Assembly (NCBI GenBank): GCA_021785095.1
Contig: JAJYGM010000827.1
Span: forward strand, 1-14,995
Source: Actinomycetes bacterium
GTDB taxonomy: Bacteria; Actinomycetota; Acidimicrobiia; Acidimicrobiales; Bog-793
DNA length: 14,995 nt
Direction of reading: 5' to 3'
Part shown: piece after piece, positions 6,978-13,613 of the stretch
Numbering within the stretch: the first letter of the stretch is position 1
How the letters are laid out: each line of letters opens with the position of its first letter
Program-made: the position numbers and the translations under genes
Notes under the pieces: model-generated
What the model was told of the DNA's origin: nothing
Database searches by the model: none
The model's input: the letters and a program-made list of their open reading frames with translations, nothing else

Positions 6978-8238
6978 AGGGGTGCTCGAGGCGCCAGCTG
7001 AATGAAGGAGCCTGCAGCCCGCTCACCGCCCGCAGCCCCGTCGTGGCCCGTACTGCGCCGAGCCCAAGTGTGAGCCTGCCGACAGACGAGCCTGCTCGCA
7101 GGCTGTTCGGAAGGCGGGCGGAATTGTCGAGCGTGATCCGCACCTGTGCGCCGCTCCACGCGACGAAGGTGACCGGCGTAGTCGAGAGGACTGGCACCGG
7201 CCGCCCATAGGGCGCCGAGACGGTCCCCACCCTCGTTCCCGCGGGAAAGCGGAAGATCCTGAGCGTGCTCTTGGCTGCGAGCACGATCTGACGAGCGGCC
7301 GCGAGCGCCGTCGGGAGTGGTGACGAGCCTTGCTCACCGATCACGTCCCCGATGACCCTCACCTGCCGGCCCGCGAGCTTCTCGACGGCCGAGAAGACGA
7401 ACGACGCCCCACCTTGCGGGATCCAGCCCGTCTTGATCCCGTCGATCCCGTCGCTTCCGAGGTCCGAGTCGACGTTGTACTGAACGCCGGCGACGGGAAG
7501 GACGACTTGGGGCATCGAGACGATCTTGGCGAAGACCCGGTCGCGCATCGCGGTCTCGGCGACTTGCAGCTGGTCGGTCGCGGTGGACACGGTCGCGGGA
7601 TTGACTCCGCTCGGGCCGGCATAGTGCGTGTGGCCGAGCCCGAGCGAGCGTGCGAAGGCGTTCATCTTCGTGGTGAAGGCTCCGATGCTCCCGGCGTCCC
7701 AGACCGCGAGCAGCTGGACGATGTTGTCGCCAGACGGGATGAGGGCCCCCTCGAGCGCCTGCAGCTCGCTCAGCTGCTCTCCTGCGCGCACCGGGACGAC
7801 CGAGTCGCCCTGGTGGCGCTCTTTGAGATAGGTGGCCACGTCACCGGGCGTGATCGTGATCTCGGGCCCACTCGCGCCCGCAGCGAGCGGGTGGTCGTGC
7901 AGCACGACCAGCGCCGACATCATCTTCGTGAGACTGGCGATCGGCGTGGCCCGCTCGGCGCCACGTGTCGCCATCAGTCCTACTCCTTCGACGGCGACAG
8001 CCGCCTCGACGCCTCCTGGCACGGTGAGCGCGAGCGGCTTGCCCGGCACGGTCGTCTCGCGGTGGAGGGCGACGGCAAGCTTCGGTGCCGGCAGGGACTG
8101 CACGAGCGCGGCAGACACCCATCCGACGCACGCCAACACGAGCAGCCCCACGACAAGGGCGCTGACGCGCAGCACCCGTCTGGGTCCCCCGTGATCCCGG
8201 CCGCGGTAGTGCCTGCGAGATCGGCGACGTCTGCGCAT
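6976..8238 (-). CDS. D-alanyl-D-alanine carboxypeptidase (peptidase S11), membrane-anchored
   Basis: A 420-residue protein. I start at ATG 8238, two bases after the stop of the upstream gene, instead of the overlapping ATG at 8322. An extremely Arg-rich cytoplasmic N-terminus (MRRRRRSRRH) leads into one membrane segment at about 22-46, so the enzyme faces outward. The three penicillin-binding motifs are present in order: SLTK with nucleophile Ser102 and Lys105, SGDN at 169-172, and KTG at 269-271. This is the S11 (PBP5/DacA-like) family, which removes the terminal D-Ala from pentapeptide stems. The middle motif reads S-G-D-N where the family usually has S-x-N-D, a swap of the last two residues. 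A C-terminal beta domain follows. It is co-transcribed with the L,D-transpeptidase, whose tetrapeptide donor substrate it would make. Confidence 0.9.
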   Translation of the reverse strand: MRRRRRSRRHYRGRDHGGPRRVLRVSALVVGLLVLACVGWVSAALVQSLPAPKLAVALHRETTVPGKPLALTVPGGVEAAVAVEGVGLMATRGAERATPIASLTKMMSALVVLHDHPLAAGASGPEITITPGDVATYLKERHQGDSVVPVRAGEQLSELQALEGALIPSGDNIVQLLAVWDAGSIGAFTTKMNAFARSLGLGHTHYAGPSGVNPATVSTATDQLQVAETAMRDRVFAKIVSMPQVVLPVAGVQYNVDSDLGSDGIDGIKTGWIPQGGASFVFSAVEKLAGRQVRVIGDVIGEQGSSPLPTALAAARQIVLAAKSTLRIFRFPAGTRVGTVSAPYGRPVPVLSTTPVTFVAWSGAQVRITLDNSARLPNSLRAGSSVGRLTLGLGAVRATTGLRAVSGLQAPSFSWRLEHP

Positions 8239-8240
8239 GC

Positions 8241-9479
8241 TCAGTTGAGGACGGTCACGAGTGTGCCGTATGCGAGGTATGGCCAGGCGGCGGCGGCGGC
8301 CGCGAGAGGCAGCTCGATGCAACCGAGGCTCTGTGGGACGCCGTAGTCCGCCCGCGGGAAGTAGTGGACGGCATCACCGTCGTAGAAGTACGCCACGTAC
8401 TGCACCGGGTCGGCATAGGACGTGCCATTCGGGTTGGTTCCGCGCATGATCTCGTTCCGATAGCGGGCGTAGACGGGAAAGGTGCCGGATGGGGTCGGCG
8501 ACTGTGGGATACCCGTGTTAGCGGCGCTGTGGAACACGACCGAGCCGTTGTGCCAGATCGTGAGGGACTGCGGCGGCACCTTCTGGCCGATTGCGTAGTT
8601 GTACCCGCCGCTGTTCAGGACGCCGGTGGCGACCGCCCGAAGAAGCTCGACCCACAGTGCAGCGTTCGGGGTGCCGTTCACCGTCAGGCCGTGGTCCGCC
8701 TGGAATGACATGACCAGTCCACGGGTGAACACGTTGTACCGGCCCGGCTGCCAGATCGCTCGAAGCTGGGACGGCCAGCCGGAATTGCGCCACGAGAAAG
8801 CGCCCGCGGGTGGTGAGTACAGGGCTTCGAGCTGCGCCTGGGTGTCGGTGGCGGCGATGGGGCTGCTTGCCGGGCTCCACGCGAGAGGCGAGTAGTCGAG
8901 GATCGACAGCATCTGCTGGAGCCGGAGGGTCGATCCGTCGGCGATGGTGAAGTTGTCGACGACACCGTGACGCAACCTGGCGCCCTGAGTGCCGGCCGGC
9001 CCCTTGGCACCACCCGGGATCGAGAGCGTCACTTGGCTGAGCGGGATGAACGGTTCGGTCGGCGTGAAGACGAGAGTGCTCCCGCCGGCGACATGCCAGC
9101 TGCCCGGCACACTCGGGTTGAGGGTCGGCTGCGGCGACGTTCCCGAGATCGGCTCGGAGAACGTGATCGAGATCGGTGCCGAGCCGCCGACACCAGCCGA
9201 GCGGTTCCGGGGCGTGATCGAGACGACCCTCAGGCGAGCCTGGCGGTGAAGCGTGCCGCTCCCGGCTGACGAAGAGGTCGTCGTCCGCCCCGGGTGCGGG
9301 GACGTGCGGGCCGCGGCAGGAGCTGGGCTCCCTCGAAGAGACACATACGAGGCGGCGCCACCAGCCGCAAGCACGACCACAACGCCGGTAACCCACATCC
9401 ATCTGCGCCGGGTCACGAAATGCGCGGCCAACCGTGTCCTCCATCGGGAGATCCGACTCCTCCGGCTGCCGCCGAGCAT
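8241..9479 (-). CDS. L,D-transpeptidase (YkuD) with Ig-like and peptidoglycan-binding regions
   Basis: A 412-residue protein from ATG 9479, which fits a predicted extended -10 about 30 bases upstream; an ATG at 9563 would lie upstream of that promoter. A basic N-terminus and one membrane segment (about 28-46) are followed by a Ser/Thr/Pro-rich linker (50-80). Next come an Ig-like beta domain ('SAPISITFSEPIS', about 84-180), a peptidoglycan-binding-like helical region (about 215-290, 'VMSFQADHGLTVNGTPNAALW') and a C-terminal YkuD catalytic domain (about 303-412). The catalytic cysteine is Cys387 in SLGCIEL, with His372 upstream in 'AVHYFPRADYG'. The usual SHGC is SLGC here, as I recall from other actinobacterial enzymes of this layout. 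These enzymes make 3-3 peptidoglycan cross-links and are less sensitive to most penicillins. It is the first gene of the envelope cluster. Confidence 0.88.
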   Translation of the reverse strand: MLGGSRRSRISRWRTRLAAHFVTRRRWMWVTGVVVVLAAGGAASYVSLRGSPAPAAARTSPHPGRTTTSSSAGSGTLHRQARLRVVSITPRNRSAGVGGSAPISITFSEPISGTSPQPTLNPSVPGSWHVAGGSTLVFTPTEPFIPLSQVTLSIPGGAKGPAGTQGARLRHGVVDNFTIADGSTLRLQQMLSILDYSPLAWSPASSPIAATDTQAQLEALYSPPAGAFSWRNSGWPSQLRAIWQPGRYNVFTRGLVMSFQADHGLTVNGTPNAALWVELLRAVATGVLNSGGYNYAIGQKVPPQSLTIWHNGSVVFHSAANTGIPQSPTPSGTFPVYARYRNEIMRGTNPNGTSYADPVQYVAYFYDGDAVHYFPRADYGVPQSLGCIELPLAAAAAAWPYLAYGTLVTVLN

Positions 9480-9508
9480 GCTTCGGTTCCGGACCTGCCC
9501 ACACCGGC

Positions 9509-9517
9509 AGGATAACA
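9509..9517 (-). promoter_or_regulatory. Extended -10 promoter of the envelope cluster
   Basis: On the minus strand TGTTATCCT is an extended -10: a TG, one base, then TATCCT with four of six matches to TATAAT. Transcription would begin near 9502, giving a leader of about 22 bases before ATG 9479. No good -35 is present, as expected for extended -10 promoters. Confidence 0.45.
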
Positions 9518-9529
9518 ATGTCGGTACAA

Positions 9530-9563
9530 ATGGCGGTGTCGCCTCCGTCCGTTCAACCGCCAT
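9530..9563. promoter_or_regulatory. Inverted repeat, candidate operator in a divergent promoter region
   Basis: ATGGCGGT (9530-9537) and ACCGCCAT (9556-9563) are perfect 8-bp inverted arms separated by 18 bases. The inner arm lies where the -35 of the envelope-cluster promoter would be. Arm length and spacing suit a dimeric regulator, but the family is unknown and chance cannot be excluded. Confidence 0.35.
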
Positions 9564-9647
9564 GTCGGCACGCAGCGTGTCGCTCGTGCTGCGCTGCGTG
9601 GCATCGGCACGGTCGAACTGCGAGAGCCGTGAGCACTCGACGTGCCC

Positions 9648-9653
9648 TAGGGT
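9648..9653 (+). promoter_or_regulatory. Possible -10 element of the DUF885 gene
   Basis: TAGGGT fits the actinobacterial TANNNT -10 pattern and would give a transcript start near 9660 and a leader of about 30 bases before the TTG at 9690. The -35 region is not recognisable. Confidence 0.35.
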
Positions 9654-9689
9654 CTCTCCGTCATCCGCCGGACGCGAGGGGGATCTGCG

Positions 9690-11405
9690 TTGCCAGAGAC
9701 GTCACAACAGACCGACCACCGTTCAGAGCTCTTCGCCTTCGCCAGCGCGTACGTCGACGAGACCTGCGAGCTCAGCCCGATGAACGCCACGCGGATCGGG
9801 CTCGACCTTTACGACGACCAGCTCGACGACTACTCGATCGAGCACGCCGGCATGAAGACCGAGCACATCGCCAGCACGCTCCAGCGTCTGGCGGGCATCC
9901 AGCCGACCGACGAGATCGACCGCATCGGCAAGGCGATGATGACCGAACGCCTCACGCGCCAGCTTGCGCTCAGCGAGTCCGGGGAGGTCCGTCGCACCAT
10001 TTCGGTGCTGCGCTCGCCGGCGTCGGAGATCCGGCGCATCTTCGAGATGCAGCCTGCCACCACCCGCCAGCATGCCGAGCGGATCCGCTCCCGGTTGAGC
10101 GCGGTCCGGACGGCGCTCGCTAGCTGGCAGGGTGCCCTCGACGAAGACTCCTCGAGAGGCATCGTGCCTGCCAGGCGCCAGAGCCTCGGCGTGGCGAGCC
10201 AGCTCGACGCCTATTCCGCCGGCGGCTTCACGAGACTCGCCGAGCGCCTCGCCGCCTCGTGCGGCGTGGACCCGGCAGAGAGCGGGATGACCGAGGCTGC
10301 GGCCGATGCCGAGGGTGCCTGTGCCGAGCTCGCTCAGTGGATGCGAGGGGTCCACGCGCTCCGAGCCGCCGCCGAGGATCCCGTGGGCGAAGAGCGCTAC
10401 CAGGCTTGGTCGGGCTACTACACGGGAGCGAACCTCGACCTCGAGGAGACCTACCACTGGGGCTGGGAGGACCTGAAGCGCCTCAACCAGCGGATGTGGG
10501 CTATCTGCGAACAGGTTGCGCCCGCGGCCGAGACGCTCGCCGGCATCGCGGATGCGTTGGACGCCGACGACTCGCGCGTGATCGAGGGCACCGACGCTCT
10601 CGTGCAGCGCCTGCGATCGATCGTGGACGGTGCGATCGAGCTCCTCGACGGAGTGCACTTCGACATCGACGAGCGCATCCGTACCTGCGAGGTCCGGATC
10701 GCGCCAGAGGGGTCAGCCGGGGCGGCGTACTACACCGGGCCGAGCGAGGACTTGAGCCGACCGGGGATCACCTGGTTCCCGACCCTCGGTCACGACCGAT
10801 TCCCGATCTGGCGGGAAGTCTCGACCTGGTACCACGAGTCGATCCCAGGTCACCACCTCCAAGTGGCCACAGCAGTGCTCGGGCGGGAGCGGTTGTCTCG
10901 GTTTCAGCGGGTCGAGGGTTTCGTGTCGGGGTACGGAGAGGGCTGGGCGCTTTACGCCGAGCGGCTGATGGACGAGATCGGAGCCTTCTCGGACCCCGGT
11001 GACGAGCTCGGATATCTCTCCGGCCAGGCGCTTCGTGCAGCCCGTATCGTCGTCGACATCGGCATGCACCTTGGCCTGCCGGCGCCCGAGGACATCGGCA
11101 CGCTGGGCTCGCTCGGCAACGCCGGCGGGCGTGTGTGGGACGCCGGCATGGCAGTCGCGCTACTCGTCGAGCGGGCTCTTCTCGAGCAGGACAAGGCCGA
11201 GTCCGAGGTGGACAGGTATCTGGGCGTCCCCGGCCAGGCGATCTCCTACAAGGTCGGCGAGCGGGTGTGGCTGCGCTCGCGTGACGACGCCCGGAGGCGC
11301 CTCGGCGATGCCTTCGACCTCAAGGCATGGCACGCCCACGCCCTCGGCCTCGGTCCGATGGGGCTCGACCCGTTCGAGGCCGAGATGGCCTCCTTTGGGG
11401 GCTGA
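9690..11405 (+). CDS. DUF885 family protein (putative zinc carboxypeptidase-like)
   Basis: A 571-residue protein, a normal length for DUF885. The start is TTG 9690, with a GAGGGGGA six bases upstream; beginning later would cut into the conserved N-terminal helix 'FASAYVDETCELSPMNATRIGL'. There is no signal peptide, so it is probably cytoplasmic. The family hallmark is clear: HESIPGHH at residues 382-389 (His382, Glu383, His388, His389), followed by 'GYGEGWALYAERLMDEIG' with Glu417. Together these form a gluzincin-like metal site. 'ITWFPTLGHDRFPIW' and 'RAARIVVDIGMHLG' around it are also typical. DUF885 proteins are thought to be metallopeptidases, mostly without known substrates. The gene is single, divergent from the envelope cluster and ends near a weak hairpin. 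Confidence 0.85.
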   Translation: MPETSQQTDHRSELFAFASAYVDETCELSPMNATRIGLDLYDDQLDDYSIEHAGMKTEHIASTLQRLAGIQPTDEIDRIGKAMMTERLTRQLALSESGEVRRTISVLRSPASEIRRIFEMQPATTRQHAERIRSRLSAVRTALASWQGALDEDSSRGIVPARRQSLGVASQLDAYSAGGFTRLAERLAASCGVDPAESGMTEAAADAEGACAELAQWMRGVHALRAAAEDPVGEERYQAWSGYYTGANLDLEETYHWGWEDLKRLNQRMWAICEQVAPAAETLAGIADALDADDSRVIEGTDALVQRLRSIVDGAIELLDGVHFDIDERIRTCEVRIAPEGSAGAAYYTGPSEDLSRPGITWFPTLGHDRFPIWREVSTWYHESIPGHHLQVATAVLGRERLSRFQRVEGFVSGYGEGWALYAERLMDEIGAFSDPGDELGYLSGQALRAARIVVDIGMHLGLPAPEDIGTLGSLGNAGGRVWDAGMAVALLVERALLEQDKAESEVDRYLGVPGQAISYKVGERVWLRSRDDARRRLGDAFDLKAWHAHALGLGPMGLDPFEAEMASFGG

Positions 11406-11409
11406 CGGG

Positions 11410-11436
11410 CAGGTCCCGCGAACCTGGCTCTCTTTT
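11410..11436 (+). terminator. Weak hairpin with T-rich tail after the DUF885 gene
   Basis: CAGGT (11410-11414) pairs with ACCTG (11422-11426) around a seven-base loop and is followed by CTCTCTTTT. The stem is short but the pyrimidine tail is the most T-rich in the window. The gene on the other strand ends at 11486, so this gap separates convergent transcripts. Confidence 0.4.
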
Positions 11437-11485
11437 CGTCCCTGCCGCCGGTTGGAATCGAGCGCGAGATCTCGCAGCCCTCGGT

Positions 11486-12241
11486 TCAGTCGGCCCGCAA
11501 AGGCTTCGAGGCCACGAAGACCATCTCGAGCCCGGGTCGATCGGGAGCGTCGCGCACGTCTTCCAGCACGTACGCGGCTGTGGCGAGCGACTCGCTGATC
11601 TCGTTGCGGTCGCGGAACCGAAGCGTCGAGTGGGAGGTCAACGTGACGCCGTCGGAGGCGAAGACATACAACGCTCGGAACGAGACGAGGGGTAGGGCGA
11701 CCCTGGTCAGCTCGATCCAGGTCTCGACGCCACCGACACCCGGTATGTCGACCTTCTGGTAGGTGCGCTCCGCCGTCCAGTCCCGCCACGCCTCCCTCGC
11801 CGGCTCGCGACTCTCGAACACGAGCCGGCCGCCAGGACGAAGCGCCGCGTAGATCGACTCCAGGTTCGCCCGCCACTCCTCTTCCGCCACGAAGACCTGG
11901 GCGACGTTCCCGGTCATCGTCACGAGGTCGACCCCGAGCTGCGACACGGTGCCGGCGTCGCCGAGCACCCAGCGCACGTTCTCAGCCCCTGGCTTGCGGC
12001 GGGCGACCTCCAGGGAGGCAGCGGCCGGGTCGACACCGATGACGAGCTTGCCCCGTTGCGCGAGGAGGCACGCAAACGTGCCGGTACCGCAGCCAAGGTC
12101 GAGCACTGTCGACGCCCCGAGCTCGTCAGCCATGTCCAGGTAGGGGTCGAGGTCGCTGCGGTCCGGGTCGAGCGCGTCGTAGATACCGGCGAGTCTCGGA
12201 AGCGCGAAGAGGGCGTCGACCACGAGGACAGACTGCACCAT
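11486..12241 (-). CDS. Class I SAM-dependent methyltransferase
   Basis: A 251-residue protein. The SAM-binding motif I is intact, VLDLGCGTGTF at residues 46-56. It is followed by an acidic residue at the end of strand two (GVD, Asp71), by Asp95 in 'VLGDAGT', and by 'ALRPGGRLVFESREP' after strand four. This is the Rossmann core of the Methyltransf_25/11 type. The N-terminus 'RLAGIYDALDPDRSDLDPY' and the C-terminal strands 'SHSTLRFRDRNEISESL' suggest a small-molecule methyltransferase, but the substrate cannot be told. GGAGGG lies only two bases before ATG 12241 and better placed before GTG 12238, so the start may be one codon later. It is divergent from the ArsR gene and shares its 71-base promoter gap, but I see no other link to metal efflux. 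Confidence 0.85.
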   Translation of the reverse strand: MVQSVLVVDALFALPRLAGIYDALDPDRSDLDPYLDMADELGASTVLDLGCGTGTFACLLAQRGKLVIGVDPAAASLEVARRKPGAENVRWVLGDAGTVSQLGVDLVTMTGNVAQVFVAEEEWRANLESIYAALRPGGRLVFESREPAREAWRDWTAERTYQKVDIPGVGGVETWIELTRVALPLVSFRALYVFASDGVTLTSHSTLRFRDRNEISESLATAAYVLEDVRDAPDRPGLEMVFVASKPLRAD

Positions 12242-12299
12242 CGCCCTCCGGCATGGCGAGATCCGGCCGGAGGCCCGCCTGGGGAGCGCTCTCCAGCTC

Positions 12300-12305
12300 T
12301 ACGCT
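12300..12305 (+). promoter_or_regulatory. -10 element of a leaderless ArsR transcript
   Basis: TACGCT fits TANNNT and ends seven bases before the GTG at 12313. That spacing places transcription initiation at the start codon itself, matching the leaderless genes common in actinobacteria. No Shine-Dalgarno is seen before this GTG. Confidence 0.5.
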
Positions 12306-12308
12306 TAG

Positions 12309-12324
12309 CTGCGTGGCTACGCAG
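12309..12324. promoter_or_regulatory. Palindrome over the ArsR start codon, candidate metal-regulated operator
   Basis: CTGCGT-GGCT-ACGCAG is a perfect 6-bp inverted repeat around four bases, overlapping the GTG at 12313. A further ACGC at 12301-12304 forms a third half-site with the GCGT. A repressor bound here would block initiation of its own operon. The sequence is not the A/T-rich SmtB/CzrA consensus, but a high-GC variant is plausible. Confidence 0.45.
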
Positions 12325-12687
12325 ATAGTGCGACAGGATCCAACGGACGAGCAGCTCGAGCTCGCCGTCGAGACGCTGAAGCTCCTCGCCGACCGCACGC
12401 GGCTCCAGATCATCTGGGCACTCCTCCACGGGGAGCACTCTGTCAACGAGCTCGCGCACCACCTGCGGGTCAACGCTGCCGGGGTCTCCCAGCACCTGGC
12501 GAAGCTACGCCTGGCTCACCTCGTCACCGTCCGCCGGGAGGGAACGAGAGCCTTCTACGCGGCCGAGAGCGTCCACGTGCGGCGGCTCGCCGAACAGGCT
12601 CTCTTCCACGCCGACCACCTCGCGGGCGCGATCAGCCATGACGACGAGCCGCACGAGGCGCCGCTCGGCGCGAGGGGGGAGGCGTAG
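12313..12687 (+). CDS. ArsR/SmtB-family metal sensor (CzrA-type alpha5 site)
   Basis: A 124-residue winged-helix repressor. I use GTG 12313, giving MATQIVRQDPTDEQ; the longer frame from 12253 adds 20 residues unlike the family. Core landmarks are 'LKLLADRTRLQIIWALL' (23-38), the recognition region 'SVNELAHHLRVNAAGVSQHLAKLR' (43-66) and wing 'VTVRREGTRAFYAA' (71-84). The last helix matches the alpha5 metal site of Staphylococcus aureus CzrA, where the ligands are D84, H86, H97 and H100. Here the equivalent residues are Ser86, His88, His99 and His102, with Glu85 next to the changed position. It most likely senses Zn2+, or Co2+/Ni2+, and releases DNA when loaded. Two CDF exporters follow in the same operon, two bases and then a four-base overlap apart. 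Confidence 0.88.
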   Translation: MATQIVRQDPTDEQLELAVETLKLLADRTRLQIIWALLHGEHSVNELAHHLRVNAAGVSQHLAKLRLAHLVTVRREGTRAFYAAESVHVRRLAEQALFHADHLAGAISHDDEPHEAPLGARGEA

Positions 12688-12689
12688 AG

Positions 12690-13613
12690 ATGCACCGCCT
12701 CGCCGACCAAGAGAGCTGGGATTGCTTCCCACCCGTTCGGCACTCGAGCGACTCCGCCGACCGCAGGGCTGCGAACAAGGCGATCGCAGTCTCGGCCGCC
12801 GGGCTGGCTGCGACCGGATTCGTGGAGCTGGCGATCGCCGTGCTGAGCGGCTCGGTAGGACTTCTCGGCGATGCCTTGCACAACCTCTCGGATGTGAGCA
12901 CCTCGCTCGCTGTGTTCATCGGCCTTCGGATATCGAAGCGGCCGGCTTCGAGCACCCACCCCTACGGATGGGAGCGCGCCGAGGACCTCGCCGGGCTCGG
13001 GGTCGCTCTCGTCATCTGGATGAGTGCTGCCTTCGCCGGCTTCGTGAGCGTCCGCAAGCTCATCGAGCACGGGACGACGAGCCACATCGCTGTCGGCATC
13101 GCTGCCGCCGCCGTCGGCATCATCGGCAACCAGGTCGTCGCCCGCTACAAACTCGGCATCGGGCGGCGGATCCAGTCGGCGACCCTGGTCGCGGACGCCC
13201 GGCACTCCTGGCTCGACGCCCTCTCGTCGGCCGGGGCCATGCTCGGGCTCATCGGTGTCGCCCTCGGCTTGTCCTGGGCGGACGGCATCGCCGGCATCGT
13301 CGTCACCCTCTTCATCTGCCATGTCGGCTACGACGTCACGAAAGACTTGCTCCACCACCTGATGGATGGCGTCGAGGTCGGTGTCCTCACCACCGCGGCC
13401 GCTGCCGCCTGCACCGTCTCGGGGATCGAGCACGCGCACGTACGGGGGCGATGGATGGGCCGCAGCCTCCTCATCGAAGTGGAGGGCTATGTCGACCCGG
13501 AGACGACGGTCACTGCGAGCGACCACCTCGGCCGAGCCGTCGAGGACGCGGTGCGAGTCGCCGTTCCAAAAGCGCGGATCGTGCACTTTTCGTCGCGGTC
13601 GATCGTGCCGTGA
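12690..13613 (+). CDS. CDF cation efflux transporter (first copy)
   Basis: A 307-residue cation diffusion facilitator. The ATG is two bases after the ArsR stop, with GGGGGAGG inside the end of that gene as ribosome site. Six membrane segments lie at about 31-55, 57-80, 101-124, 132-150, 163-190 and 196-215. The intramembrane site is complete: His64 and Asp68 in GDALHNLSD (helix 2) and His172 and Asp176 in ADARHSWLD (helix 5). A His in the first position, where Escherichia coli YiiP has Asp45, is associated with Zn2+ preference over Cd2+. Residues 228-307 form the cytoplasmic ferredoxin-like dimerisation domain ('GIEHAHVRGRWMGRSLLIEVEGYVD'). It exchanges protons for metal at the inner membrane and is presumably induced through the ArsR sensor. 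Confidence 0.9.
   Translation: MHRLADQESWDCFPPVRHSSDSADRRAANKAIAVSAAGLAATGFVELAIAVLSGSVGLLGDALHNLSDVSTSLAVFIGLRISKRPASSTHPYGWERAEDLAGLGVALVIWMSAAFAGFVSVRKLIEHGTTSHIAVGIAAAAVGIIGNQVVARYKLGIGRRIQSATLVADARHSWLDALSSAGAMLGLIGVALGLSWADGIAGIVVTLFICHVGYDVTKDLLHHLMDGVEVGVLTTAAAAACTVSGIEHAHVRGRWMGRSLLIEVEGYVDPETTVTASDHLGRAVEDAVRVAVPKARIVHFSSRSIVP

Noticed and set aside
7330..8346. Plus-strand 338-codon open frame
   Set aside because: It is antisense to the carboxypeptidase, whose three active-site motifs prove the minus strand is coding.
11464..11475. Palindrome GCGAGATCTCGC between convergent genes
   Set aside because: It is perfect but only 12 bp, would fold as a 4-bp stem, and such palindromes arise often by chance in GC-rich DNA.
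12262..12291. Short palindromes TCCGGCCGGA and GAGCGCTC in the methyltransferase/ArsR gap
   Set aside because: They are 8-10 bp and off the predicted promoter core; chance is as likely as function.
12555..13586. Minus-strand 343-codon open frame
   Set aside because: It is antisense to the ArsR and first CDF genes; Asp/Gly/Arg-rich low-complexity composition indicates a shadow.
12638..13609. Upstream part of the long open frame that ends at 14539
   Set aside because: It overlaps ArsR and the first CDF gene in another frame, is dominated by Arg and His, and has no family features. The CDF signature begins only after GTG 13610.
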